Below, in pieces: positions 10,151-21,370 of a stretch of DNA of 64,000 bases. Under the pieces are notes generated by a model. That model saw only the letters and a list, made by a program, of their open reading frames with translations. It did no database searches and had not been told where the DNA came from. Source of the stretch: Arenicola marina (Eukaryota > Annelida > Polychaeta > Arenicolidae); the NCBI GenBank assembly GCA_964019135.1, contig CAXHSH010000451.1:276330-340329 (forward strand). Reading direction: 5' to 3'. Within the stretch, counting starts at the first letter, position 1. Every line of letters starts with the position of its first letter. Position numbers and translations under genes: made by a program.

Positions 10151-13100
10151 TAAGATAAGATAAGATAAGATAAAGTTTTATTTAACGTCGGTATGTAAAA
10201 GTCAACAATAAACATTAGCACACGTGCTATTGACCGACAATGATAAAATGACATGAGCGGATGAGATATATATACATATGACAATGACAATATAACAATC
10301 TTTGCATCTCATAAAACCTTACCCATTAGCTATGTTACATAATGTGCACGAATTACAATGACACAAGAACACATCCGAGGTTGACAGCGTTGTTTTAAAT
10401 TCCTTGGCAGATTTGGCTAACTTCGTTTCCTTGTTGAGCATGTTCCATAGCTTGCTACCTTGATACTTCAATGAATTATGGCCATAAGCTGTTGTCTTAA
10501 CGCGTGGCATACATATATTTGGCCCATTTTTTAAAATGTAATTGTTTTCCTTCACGTTATACATGTCATGAAGATAACTAGGCCCAATCTTGTTGATACT
10601 CTTGTAAACTTCTAATGATATGCAGCGCAATCGTTCAACATATAGCAATGGTCTACCCGCTCTCTTCCTCAACTCTGCGTATTCTGATCTAAAGTCATTA
10701 AACACATACCTCAATGCCCGCTCCTGTATCTTTTCAATCTTACGCATATTTTTCATATCACAAAAATGCCATACAACGGGACAATAATTAAAATGTGAAA
10801 GAATAAAAGCATGAAATAACGTAAGTTTGCTATCAACATCCATTAATTTAGAAACTCTAGCTAAAACATTGAGACTTTTTCCAGCCTTCTTGCATAAACT
10901 TGATATATGGTTGCCGAAAGTTAACCTAGCGTCCAGTTGAATACCTAGTAGTGTTACTTCCTGTTGTGCTGCCAGTTCTGTTCCAGAAATCGAAAACGAT
11001 CTGTGCTGACTTAATTCGTTTCTCTTTTCAAACACGATTGCCTGGTACTTACTTGGGTTCGCTTTCATGTAATTGTCGACGAACCACGTTGTTATCTCCG
11101 ATAACGCCTTCTCTAGAGTTACTTTAACCTTCTTAAACTCCTTACCTTGAGCCGCCACAGTATTATCATCAGCATAATTATACTTATCGGTTCCCCGTGC
11201 GGTGGATACAAGCAGGTCATTCGTAAATACATTATACAGATGTGGACCAAAAACAGATCCCTGTGGTGCTCCTTTCTTGAGGGTAAGCCACTCGCTCCGA
11301 TTATGTCCTAGTTTTACCCTCTGTTCGCGGTTCGTAAGATAGCTTGCAACTAGCGTACATGATTGTTTACTTATGCCATAAGCGTTCATCTTGGTAATCA
11401 ATAATCTGTGTGGAAGACAATCGAATGCTTTTGAGAGATCCATTAGTATAGCTCCCATAACTTGATTATTATCTAATGCATTTTTGGAGTCTTCAACTAA
11501 GCGCATCAGTAGGCTTTGACAACTGTGTCCCTTTCTAAACCCAGATAGTCTGGGTGATAACCTGGGTTCCATAAAGGACATAAGCTGGTCACACAATATT
11601 TTTTCATATATCTTGGAGATACAGGGAAGAACACTTACTGGTCTGTAGTTTTCCTTATTTAAGTTGTCCTTCTTCTTGAAAATTGGTGTGACTTCAGCGT
11701 ATTTTAGTTCTTTTGGAAACGTATTACAATTAATCGTCATATTTAACACATACCTTAATGGCTCACACAGGATGGCAGCTCCCAGCTTGATAAGCTTCGG
11801 AGGTATCTTGTCGTAGCCACTAGCCTTCGACACGTCAATGCCTTTAAGTGCATTGTATATTTCGTGGCTACTTACTGCCCGAAAGTTAAAAGTTTCCGTT
11901 ATACCTTGGTTACCTTCCTTTATAGCCATAACGGATTTATGATCTTTGTGATAAAGAAGGGTTTCGTCTATTGGTTGATCATCTGGTATGTCATCTAGTT
12001 GGCCTATGTCTTTGGCAACGTCTATGAAATATTGATTAAATATGTCACTTACCTTTGATGGATCTGATATTATTTCGTCTCGCTCTTTCAGTAACACGTT
12101 TCCGCTGCTTGCGTTTTTTCTTGATATCAGTGGTTTTACAACTTTCCAGAATTCCTTCCCGTTAGTCGTAGCTTTGCTACATTTCCCCTTTATGTACTTT
12201 TGCATGCTTACTTTCCGAAGACGTCCTATGAGATTCCTTTGCTTTCTGTATTTTTCCCAATTCTCTTGGCTACTCAATTGCTCGTACTTCCGTCTCAGCA
12301 TATTTTTTACATTTATGGCTTTGCGAAGATGGCTATTCATATAGGGCACACAGTTATTCTTAACTACCCGTTGCTTGGTTGGTGCATTTCTATCAACGAC
12401 CTCTTTGATCAATGTGCTACAAAACCAATATGAGTCATCAACATCTTCAAAGACTTCACCTACATGAAAAGGTACCGATGCTAGATCGTCTTTGTATTTA
12501 ATCTCATCAAAATGTTTAAAGCTTCGATAATAGACACGTTTCTGCTGCCTAATGGGAACTTCTATTTTCGTTGCTACGCAAACCATATGGTGAAAATCGC
12601 TGAGGCCCGTATCTATACATGATACATCTCGTAAGCGCTTCGACACATTTGTAATCACAACATCAATTAAGGTCGGTATTTTACCTTTGAAACAAGTTGG
12701 TGACTTAACGATATTTTTAGTACCATAGACCTCTAATACGTCATTCAGACAATTTTTATGGTTTAACATGTTTACATTTAAATCTCCCAACAGTACAAGG
12801 TTAACCTGTTCAGCAGCGATTGCATTCAGAAGGCTATCGATCTTTGTCACAAGTAATGCGTTTTTAACCTTCGGCTGCTTGTATACACTGAGAAAGAGCC
12901 ACTTTTCAGCATTCAGCGTCACTTTTATTGCCAGGGATTCGATACGCCCCTTCTCGTCTTCATTAATTTCTATATCCTTGCGCCGCCGGTGTGGTATATC
13001 GTCTCTTACCTGCACCATTATGCCTCCAGAGCTGTCTGTATTATCATTTCGGTGGACCTTGTACCCATTTAAAGTAAATTGGCCTGCCGGAAAGCTATCG

Positions 13101-13835
13101 TCTAACTTCGTCTCTTGAATGAACAAGACATCTAATGCGCCTTTTCCCAGTGCTTGGCTAAGCGGTCCAAACTTATGTCGTACGCTGTTTATGTTAAGGT
13201 GGGCTATCTTGAGATTTTTTACATTTCTCTGATGAAATGGCGCGAGCCCAAATAACTCTTCATCTTCGTTGGCTTCGATCGCTGCCACTAAATTCTCCTG
13301 TCGTTCGCTTACCTTTTCATGATTGCGGCAGTCCTGGACAGATGTGGGGTCGTACCTTACCTCATTATTCTTGGGTGTAGCTATTATGTCGGTGGGGGCA
13401 CATGTATGATCCTCATTCATCATAAAAGGCTGACCAGGCCGGTACCCTACACTATCTGCAGCACGGCTTAAAATATCTTTTGACTCTTTTACCTTGCATG
13501 GTATCGTTAAAACATCACGTGACATGTCATCTTCCATAAAACAAAGCTCATCATTACAATGTGCAACATCTGTGTCGGTTAGATCGCTTAAAATATGGGC
13601 TTTACTGCCTAGTTGCCCAGTAAAATCACATTGACAGCTCCCCTCATTCATAAAATGTAAATCAGACTTGCTACATAATATTAAATCGTCAGTGGAGCCA
13701 TCACTTAACATATCGGCCCTTCCTCCATTGCCGAATACATATTTACAAAACTTGGCCTTGTGGCCCGAGCGACCACAAGTGTAACAAGTGTGTGTCTGGT
13801 ATTATTATGACACTTACATAGTTTTCTGTGTATAG
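10151..13835 (-). mobile_element. LINE (CR1/L2-like), nearly complete coding part
   Basis: The element spans the ORF at 10319-13801, a short 3' UTR and a 3' tail of TTATC repeats (10151-10175 seen on the plus strand as TAAGA units). Short repeated tails of this kind are usual in CR1/L2/RTE-type LINEs rather than poly(A). GTGTATA occurs at both candidate ends (about 10145 and 13829) and may be a short target duplication. Only the last part of ORF1, a zinc knuckle, remains at the 5' side, so it is 5'-truncated. Confidence 0.7.
10319..13801 (-). CDS. LINE ORF2: endonuclease and reverse transcriptase, uninterrupted
   Basis: From 13801 downward the frame is open to TAG. It starts with a gag-type zinc knuckle (CYTCGRSGHKAKFC, 13745-13786, CX2CX4HX4C), then a poorly conserved linker. 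An apurinic-type endonuclease follows (HLNINSVR, FIQETKLDD, LLGDLNVNML, SDFHHMV), then the reverse transcriptase (LMDLSKAFDCLPH, GAPQGSVFGPHLYN, catalytic YADD in YNYADDNT) and the usual C-terminal region (HFNYCPVVWHFC). From the first ATG (13711) it is 1130 residues, a normal length, with no stop. The knuckle is in frame with the rest, so ORF1 and ORF2 may be fused here or the upstream part lost. It nicks target DNA and primes reverse transcription in the nucleus. This is the best-preserved coding unit in the window. Confidence 0.88.
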   Translation of the reverse strand, partial: YQTHTCYTCGRSGHKAKFCKYVFGNGGRADMLSDGSTDDLILCSKSDLHFMNEGSCQCDFTGQLGSKAHILSDLTDTDVAHCNDELCFMEDDMSRDVLTIPCKVKESKDILSRAADSVGYRPGQPFMMNEDHTCAPTDIIATPKNNEVRYDPTSVQDCRNHEKVSERQENLVAAIEANEDEELFGLAPFHQRNVKNLKIAHLNINSVRHKFGPLSQALGKGALDVLFIQETKLDDSFPAGQFTLNGYKVHRNDNTDSSGGIMVQVRDDIPHRRRKDIEINEDEKGRIESLAIKVTLNAEKWLFLSVYKQPKVKNALLVTKIDSLLNAIAAEQVNLVLLGDLNVNMLNHKNCLNDVLEVYGTKNIVKSPTCFKGKIPTLIDVVITNVSKRLRDVSCIDTGLSDFHHMVCVATKIEVPIRQQKRVYYRSFKHFDEIKYKDDLASVPFHVGEVFEDVDDSYWFCSTLIKEVVDRNAPTKQRVVKNNCVPYMNSHLRKAINVKNMLRRKYEQLSSQENWEKYRKQRNLIGRLRKVSMQKYIKGKCSKATTNGKEFWKVVKPLISRKNASSGNVLLKERDEIISDPSKVSDIFNQYFIDVAKDIGQLDDIPDDQPIDETLLYHKDHKSVMAIKEGNQGITETFNFRAVSSHEIYNALKGIDVSKASGYDKIPPKLIKLGAAILCEPLRYVLNMTINCNTFPKELKYAEVTPIFKKKDNLNKENYRPVSVLPCISKIYEKILCDQLMSFMEPRLSPRLSGFRKGHSCQSLLMRLVEDSKNALDNNQVMGAILMDLSKAFDCLPHRLLITKMNAYGISKQSCTLVASYLTNREQRVKLGHNRSEWLTLKKGAPQGSVFGPHLYNVFTNDLLVSTARGTDKYNYADDNTVAAQGKEFKKVKVTLEKALSEITTWFVDNYMKANPSKYQAIVFEKRNELSQHRSFSISGTELAAQQEVTLLGIQLDARLTFGNHISSLCKKAGKSLNVLARVSKLMDVDSKLTLFHAFILSHFNYCPVVWHFCDMKNMRKIEKIQERALRYVFNDFRSEYAELRKRAGRPLLYVERLRCISLEVYKSINKIGPSYLHDMYNVKENNYILKNGPNICMPRVKTTAYGHNSLKYQGSKLWNMLNKETKLAKSAKEFKTTLSTSDVFLCHCNSCTLCNIANG

Positions 13836-14420
13836 GTGTAAATAGGCGTTTCACTACCAATTGTGATCTTCTCAAGCCAACTCAAGCCATATGTTAATGA
13901 GCGAAAGGGTCACGTGATCGGTGTGGGCCTATAAAAGGCCGAGCTCAGATGCAGAACAGGCAGAGTCATAACGAACTCTGACCACCGCACATCTCAGCTC
14001 TCTAGGTGAGTGGCAGCAGGGGTAACATGACCGGTTGCCTAATATAACGATCGGCCCAGTTCTTCTGCTCTTTCATAATTTAAAACCATCGGTATTGATA
14101 ATCAAGCGTCTCAAGCGTCTCGAGCGCCTCAAGTGTCTTCAGTGTCTCAAGCGCCTCGAGCGTCTCAAGCACCGTTTAAACGATTTATAATAAGGACTGG
14201 AGTGGCAAGCGGCGCAAGTGGCGTTACTCTCAATCGACGGACTAATTAATATATAAGTAGTAATGGAACTAGGAGTTCAATAAAACATTGGTTAACTGTT
14301 GCAATCCTGTCGTTCTCGATCCTGTCGATTCTGTCGTGCTGGAGCTATTCTGCTACACCACACACACCACAGCGACAAACAAAGCTAACTCGTATTTTCT
14401 AAGGCGCTCGGCCGTTACAA
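13836..14420 (+). promoter_or_regulatory. LTR- or promoter-like segment with TATA box and poly(A) signal
   Basis: A CACGTG E-box (about 13912), TATAAAAGG (about 13931), a donor-like AGGTGAGT (near 14003), a 10-bp repeat array, and CAATAAAAC (about 14279) follow in the order seen in LTR promoters or a short transcription unit. The start may lie at a TGTGTCTGG near 13791 and the end at GTTACA near 14419, but no matching second copy or target duplication is seen. It directly abuts the 5' side of the minus-strand LINE. Confidence 0.35.
14101..14172 (+). repeat. 10-bp tandem repeat
   Basis: About seven units of the type TCAAGCGTCT / CGAGCGCCT run head to tail. They lie inside the LTR- or promoter-like segment. 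Confidence 0.7.
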
Positions 14421-15949
14421 TATTATTAAAACCCTGAGAGCATCAAGTGACACGATTCAGTAGGTTATCTTAGTACCCTGAAAGTGAACAATAATGATAC
14501 GATATAGTTAATACATTATTCTGATAGTATATATCTGTGGAATATTTTCATTCTTTCTTTTCCATCCACAAACCCATTCTCATTCCGTATTTTAGTTATA
14601 TTAACATTCTTCATTTTCATCGCTACCATACTACATTCGCTAGGGTGCATTCAATATTGTTTACCATATTTTTACATTCTTTACATTCATTGGCCCATTG
14701 CTTTCATCTTGCTTTTCATTGGTCAATGTCTCCTACTCAGCAACCCCGCGCAGCGTTTTTGCAATTCGCACCCGGTTGGGACTTCCGGTTCCTCTATTTT
14801 TGCATATTTTGACTCTGATGAAACGCTCTCTAAAGGAGATAGGATTACGGCACATGAAGGCAACAAGAAATGCGAGAAAATATTTGCATTATATTAGACG
14901 ATTCACGGGCTTTTGGACGCGTGACAATTGAAACAACTTGGCGCGTAAGTCAAATGTGACCAATTGAAGATGATGATGTCTTTTAATTAAGCGACATACA
15001 CAACTATTCATGTAATTCCAATTTGTTTTTTCCCACCAGCGCGCACATGCATACTCTCATAGGTAAGACCATGCTTGTCTGGTCGTCCTATTCATAGGTA
15101 CCCTCTGTTATATCCCCAAGGCTATAACCCTGAGGAACCCTTGCCTTGGTACCCATGCAGCCTATAACTGAGATCCCCCTATTTTACATCAAAGCTTATG
15201 AATTAACTGGTCTTTAATTTTGTTTAAAGGGAACCGCCAGTCTGGCCTCTAACGTTGCTTTACCGATTCATATATTACCCAATTGTCTATCCTCCAAATT
15301 ACAGAATTTTTCGCCCTGTCTATAGCTCACAATAAAATTTAGAAGTGACCGCCGGGCACGATTATGCCGCCTACCCAGGCGGCAGCCCTTTTTGGAGGTG
15401 TGTCCGGGATTGACCAATCAGGAGGCGATACTCTAATTTATTCAAACCTGAAAATTACGCCTATTGTGTGAGCAAAACAAGAGCGCGCGATCATCGCTAA
15501 TAAAAATAGCTGCGATTCTAACTCCAATCATGGCATTGTTGCGGAGTCAATCGTCGCAAGACGTATATCAATTTGTTGGGATGGTACTTTTCCATGAAAC
15601 ACCAAGGTCACGGTCTACTGCGCGGCTTGTAACTGCCGCTGTTCATCTGTAAATCGCGGCCCTGATCTCTCTGTCCGCGAGTGATAATATAAGGCGGTGC
15701 CACATCAATAGTCACAATACGCGTCACTGCTCCCGACAAAATGGCGCTCTGCTTGACATTGCTGGGGGCGGGTTGGCATAATTTTTTTCTCCTTACCAGT
15801 GTGCCGAAACGAAGCGTTAGCACTCGCCAATTTAATTTTATGATGTAAGCTTTCGGTTCAGATCGCAATTAAATTAGGTTGGACACCCGCTTTAAGCTTA
15901 TGTAATATGCTATATTACAAGTAGAAACAGGGTTACAAAGAGTTAAAGT
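14421..15949. other. Unassigned sequence
   Basis: Only chance open frames are present. A short GC-rich near-palindrome, GCCGCCTACCCAGGCGGC, lies near 15367. Nothing else is supported. Confidence 0.3.
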
Positions 15950-16070
15950 TACTATTTCAACAAATTTTGCGGCGGGGGTGTTCCGTCAGATCACGTGAGG
16001 CGCCGCGGCTGTTGGAACAGCTGTAAACACTGTATAACACTCTGCCTCAAAGAGGCGCTGCCAGTCGCGA
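15950..16070 (+). repeat. Dispersed repeat, copy 1
   Basis: The blocks ATTTCAACAAATTT, CCGTCAGATCA, AACTGTATAACACTCT-like and GCTGCCAGT recur in the same order and orientation at 19705-19830. The copies are clearly diverged. The element is unidentified. Confidence 0.45.
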
Positions 16071-16276
16071 ATCCTGGCCAATAACGTCTAGTATATATAT
16101 GGTTGGTACCAGTGACTTCCGGAAAGTTAGTCGTTGGCGCTCGCCCTGGCGGAGATTACTTCATGCGGGTTACGTCACCAGCACATAAACATCACTGTAC
16201 ACACGTTTTTTCTCCGCCAGATTTGGATCACAATGAATGTTTACTTTTTGTTGTAATAGTAACTTTAAGCAATATA

Positions 16277-17320
16277 AGGCAAAGTGGGCTAATCTCGATC
16301 CTTGGGTAACCTCAACCCCCTGCTATTTTTATTGATGATGTCACCAATCCATATTTTTTCGCCGAATTGACTTTTCGATATCAATCTTAGATGCCCCTGG
16401 CAACTAGACACAGCCAAGCTGGATTATAGATATGTAATTTTTTATCCAATTTGAATTAAAAAAGTCATGCAACCCTATATTAACACGTGCTTTTGCAGCT
16501 GATATCAAAAGTTAAGATACATGAGTTTCAAAAGCAAGCAGTATGCCTGATTAACACTGAGGATGATAATTTATTAAATAAAAAAGTGACAGCAGACGAT
16601 GTTTACAACATGTGTGACATCGTGACAGTTCTTCCCCAGATCGACCTTGACCTTGTGAGAGATCGAGGTTACCCCACCTTTTTCACGACCGTGGTCTAAC
16701 CTCGATCCCCTCTTTAACTTAACGTCATTTTCCAACAATATGTTATAAAAATATATCATGTTTTAGCAGTGGATGGTCACAATTACATGCAGCAATAACT
16801 GTCCGCCCCTGCTTCCGCATATTCTTACGTTGACTAATATTTTAATGTGTTTTAACATAAATGAGATATTTTGGCTTCGTAACGCAGCTGTTCCAAATGG
16901 CATTCCCTTGGCATGATGGCCCATGAAGTATTCTAACTTTGCGTTATGACCACCCGTGTAATACGACTAATAAATATAGTTTCAAGGGATTGCTTTATCT
17001 ATCGTTGGGCATAAGAGGCACAGTTATGTGAATTAATATTGTTGCTTTCGCACACTAAAAATCACGATATTCAGATTAAATCACCCACCTATCCCAGGGG
17101 GTCGAGGTTAGACCACGGGGGTCGAGTTTCGACTATGGCCCCCACTGCATTTCAGAAAATGAGCACTCCCCACAATCTGCCTAGATTTTCGGATTTTCTA
17201 TAAAATCATATCATTTGAATACCATGGTTTACTGTTTGAACAAAACTAAGTTTATTTCACATTATTAAAGAAAATATACGTTTTTTTGTCTTAAGGGGTC
17301 GAGATTAGCCGACTTTGCCT
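16277..17320. mobile_element. TA-flanked TIR DNA element, about 1.04 kb
   Basis: The left end AGGCAAAGTGGGCTAATCTC and the inverted right end (AGGCAAAGTCGGCTAATCTC on the other strand) match at 19 of 20 positions, and each is flanked by TA (16275-16276 and 17321-17322). That is the insertion signature of Tc1/mariner/pogo elements. A second inverted pair (GTGGTCTAACCTCGATCCCC at 16691-16710, its complement near 17097-17116) is nested inside. No transposase domain is present, so it is non-autonomous. Confidence 0.65.
16499..16668 (+). CDS. Exon-like segment inside the TIR element
   Basis: A TTTTGCAG acceptor precedes an open stretch reading LISKVKIHEFQKQAVCLI, then a Lys/Asp-rich region ending VLPQIDLDLVRDRG. 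The composition is protein-like, unlike the AT-rich surroundings, and no ATG is needed if it is an internal exon. It may be a captured host exon or a remnant of the transposase gene. The family is not recognised. Confidence 0.3.
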
Positions 17321-17322
17321 TA

Positions 17323-18000
17323 CATGGATTATAATCAACTGATAATGTGATAATAGCTGACACAGACAAATGCAGTATATTAAAAATCACATGAAATAAG
17401 TGTTCACAAATGCAACAACAACAATTGAGTAAATGATTTGACTTGTTGAATTTAAACAGTTAAATTTCTTTTCTTTAAAGAATAATCTTTTTTATTACTG
17501 TAATAGCTATTTTAATCGCAGGTAGATGGTATATCAGGGTGGAATATGATAGCTGTTAATTCATAATTTAATTGGCTTAAATTGCAGGATCTATATATAT
17601 ATCAATTAGCCCTGCATGGGTATAGTTTACATTAATAATTAAAACATACACAGATGCAGTGAATAATATGACATATTTGAAAGTGAATTAATAGTGCGTC
17701 AATAATTGATATGTCTAAGTTTCTACTAGCCGCAGCTAAATTTGTACTTGCTTTGGCATTGCAATCCCCTTTGAAACTCCTTTTAAATTTCAAATAACCG
17801 GTAGTACACCTCATGTGAGAAAGTGTGGCTTGTGTAAGCGTATTGTGAATATTTTAAGAATTTTGTCACATGTTAACATGTGATGATACATCTACTTCTC
17901 ATCGAGTTTACATTCACACAGCGTGTCCTGAATGTTTATCCAAAATATTTTGAAAATCCTAATGTAAGTTAAAAATTTCAAACATGGCGGTTACAGCAAT
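17323..18000. other. AT-rich spacer
   Basis: No gene, RNA or structured repeat is supported apart from short AT runs. Confidence 0.3.
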
Positions 18001-18840
18001 TTTTTTTTTATTGATTTAAATCATATATGGTACATGCATACACATAACGATTTTCAACTACACCCGTTGAACGCTTAAACACTTAAACACCAGAATATAT
18101 ATAGATACCTATTCAACTTTACAAAAAATATTCTATTAAGGATTTACCCCATTTGTTAATCAAGCTTTTCTGTTTTTCATTGTCTTTGGAATTATGGTAT
18201 TCTAAACGAAAGTAACTCTTGATAACCCTTATACAACTGGTCAATATAAGTCTTTTGCCAGTACATCTGGCCACATATATGTATCTCTTGATTATTAATA
18301 TAATTATATTTAGAAGATCTTCATTGGTTACGTTAAAAAACCCTAACATTATGTCTTTTGCGGGGAACATAGTTATGTCTCTAATATTAGCTTGATTGCG
18401 TAACCAGTTATACAAATTCGTCCACAGTATTCTCCCCTCGACACATTCCACGAATAAATGGTCTAAAGTTACCGGATGTTTTTCACAACAGTTGCATAAA
18501 TTGTTCTCTATAATGTTACAACGCTTTAGAAATACATTAGTCACAACTATTCTGTGCATAATGGCAAACTGAAAACTCCGAAGCTTTTCATTAATGGTTA
18601 CCAGATATGGTAATTTATATATCACGCACCATTTATCTCTGAGTATAGTCGGGCCTAGTATTTCTCCCCACTTACGCTCGTTATTACAACTAAATTGCAG
18701 ACTAATAACCAACTTTCTATATACATAGTTGCATACTTTTTTGATCGATAATAATTCTTCTAAATGTAAACACATAACAGAGTCTAATTTTCGTCCTTCC
18801 TGACGACACATCTTCACCCATTTTTTGGGGATGGAAAATA
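18001..18840 (-). pseudogene. 5'-truncated Tx1/L1-like LINE: RT C-terminal zinc finger and poly(A) tail
   Basis: The minus-strand frame at 18817-18119 (232 residues) has KLRSFQFAIMHRIVVTN, then NLCNCCEKHPVTLDHLFVEC, the C..C...H....C finger (zf-RVT type) found at the end of Tx1-like and plant L1-like LINE proteins. The catalytic RT domain is missing. Downstream the minus strand ends AATCAATAAAAAAAAA (18001-18017), an A tail. The 5' break is at about 18840. Truncation at the 5' side is the normal result of incomplete target-primed reverse transcription. The remaining frame has no stop. Confidence 0.7.
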
Positions 18841-20544
18841 CTAAAGTATAGTAATCCGCAAAATTTAATCAGCTGGGGCGTCACCGGTATCATCGGTGAC
18901 CGCGGCATCAGCAGCCTTGGATGTGGAGAATGTCGCTAGGTGCCTTCTATGTAATAAAATGAAGTCCGTCTATCTGCCCCACCTTGATGCACCAGCTGCC
19001 GCCTAGGGTATGTCAACAAGGGAGGGGGGGGTAACCCTTTATCAACCTGCAAAATCTGCGTTGTGTCGTCAAAAATATCCGTATATATTAAAGGGGTAAA
19101 TTATTGATCATTAACCGCTTCCTCTGGCATCACGGGTCACCCACGGAATCCCCCCGCCTGCCACCACCTGACTGACGCTATAGCCCCCCCCCCCCCCCCC
19201 ATCCCCACAGTCACCACGATCGCGGTGGCACGTGGCGGAGCGGAGCGGCTCGTATCAGAAAAGGCGGGAACGTCCCTCGATCACTGTAGAAGAGTCAAAA
19301 TGTAGGCGATTGCCTTGGAACTTCATCGGTGTGGGTTATATTACCGTACTTGTGGAAATTGTGGACAGTGATCAGTTTTTTACGATCTCCAAAAGTCACG
19401 CAATTTTAACATTTATATTACCATAGCTACTTAATGAATTAAAGTAGATACATAAAACAGTTAGAAAACCAGTTCATAACCCCGGACACCTCTGCAAATT
19501 TGTCTGGGTCTTATGTGTATGGGTTGCTATTGTTCTTATTTCAGTCCCGGTTTTTTAGATTAACAGTTCAGTCTTTCACAATGGAGCAGACCAAGAGGCA
19601 AGACCGCGTTACATAAGCAGTCAGAATGTTTTATCCCCCGTTTTATCCCCCCTTATTCATTTCATGTTCAATACTAACATGCGTTTATGTTAAGTTCAAG
19701 ATTACCATTTCAACAAATTTGGTAGGTGAGAGCCCGTCAGATCAGAGCGAACTCTAATCACCTTCGCTATTTGAATTCCCGTTATAACTGTAAAACACTC
19801 TTCAGCAAGGAACCGCTGCAGTGTGTGAATATCTATCGAGTGAAAATGTGTTCGGGATCTTTTATTTAGGTTTGTAACGTCAGTATGCTGACGGCACTGC
19901 AGGTATGTGCATCCCCGCCCGTCCAATGTTCATTTGTTGTCACCAAAGTAGTAACTTTAATATGGATGATAGCCAGAAATTACTCTGGATTAGTGCGCCT
20001 ACTTTAGGCGAAACAAATCGTATGCGAACTCAACATAATTTACCTGTAATTTGGGCCATTTAGATGTGAACGCATTTTGGCTAGCAATGGTGATAATTGT
20101 AAAAACGTGACTGATATCTGCGGTTGTTCAACATTTATACACCGGAACTGTTTGTTTATTCTACATAAGTAACAAATATATTTGTTCATCTGTTCAACTG
20201 TCAGGAAATGATTCATACTAAGATCTGACAAATCTGACAAATCTGAGATTTACATATCCCTTTCAAGTAAATAAGTATTCGTCCGCACAAGGTACTGGTC
20301 ATTTTAGTACAGCGACCTACGTGCGTCACAACGCTACTATCAAAATAATAGGTGTTTGTCACATATATTGCAGTCGAATTTAAGTCTTACTGATCCCATG
20401 TGATGGTAACTCTTACCAAGCCTGAAACGATGATTACGTAATGAAGAAACACTGTACATTACTATCCTGACACATATATATAGGAGTTATCTTAAGTCAT
20501 GGCGAACAGAAGTCATACTAATGTCATCCGTCATAATCCGATGA
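18841..20544. other. Spacer with homopolymer and a second dispersed repeat copy
   Basis: It contains a C homopolymer (about 19184-19200) and the repeat copy at 19705-19830. No coding sequence is supported. Confidence 0.3.
19705..19830 (+). repeat. Dispersed repeat, copy 2
   Basis: This is the partner of 15950-16070: same block order (ATTTCAACAAATTT, CCGTCAGATCA, AACTGTAAAACACTCTTC, CCGCTGCAGT) with substitutions and small gaps. Confidence 0.45.
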
Positions 20545-21370
20545 CAACCAATTATTGTTAGCTACCATAATATTGTGCTTACCCTAACCAGGAAGCCCCC
20601 CATAAGGAGAAAACTGGTATTACAACCGCTGGAGGGCAAAACCCGTGTCTCTACAATGCACAAGAGAAAACGCAGCCTGGTGAACTAGGCATACGAGCTG
20701 TCAGTGCTTTGCGGGGCCGAAGTAGTGGTTTACATAAAAGACCAAGGGGGCAACACCTACGCCTCACACGACAACCGATGGATGGACTTGACCAGTGACG
20801 GACTCTGCGTCCAGCGAGTGAAAGGAAAAAAAGTCCAACGTTTGTACGAAGACGCCCAGCCAATTGGCAGACCACCAGCTTCAGTTGAAGTCCCGGATCC
20901 AACTCCAAGTAGAAGTGTGGCAGGGGACTTAAATTTTGCGATCCAACGCACGCCACGGGAAATGCTGTCCCTCTTGCCTAAGCGACTAAGGTACGGCGCC
21001 GCACACGCCATCTCACCTTCCCGGGCGACCACCTCATATCTTCCGGAAGTTCTGTTGCAGCCCTCCACAGATTCAACACTGTCTACTACAGATTTGTTCT
21101 CTGTAGGGGTAATAATGCCCCCTGCGTCCCCCAGTGTTCGCTGTACGGCATCGTCAGGGGCCAGCGTTTTGTGCTCGCCGCTTGGCAAGGTTCGCACCCA
21201 GGACGCAACCAGGTCTCAAGTCATGTCGCCCTCACGCGGTGCGAGAGTCCATCCAGTGCCTGCGATAGGGGTAACAATGCCTCCTGCGTCCCCCAAGGTT
21301 CGCTCTACGGCATTCTCAGGGGCCAGCGTATTGTGCTCGCCGCTTGGCCAGGCTCGCACTCAGGACGTCA

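Noticed and set aside
12042-13118. Plus-strand frames inside the LINE
   Set aside because: They lie opposite the well-supported endonuclease/RT ORF and have no motifs.
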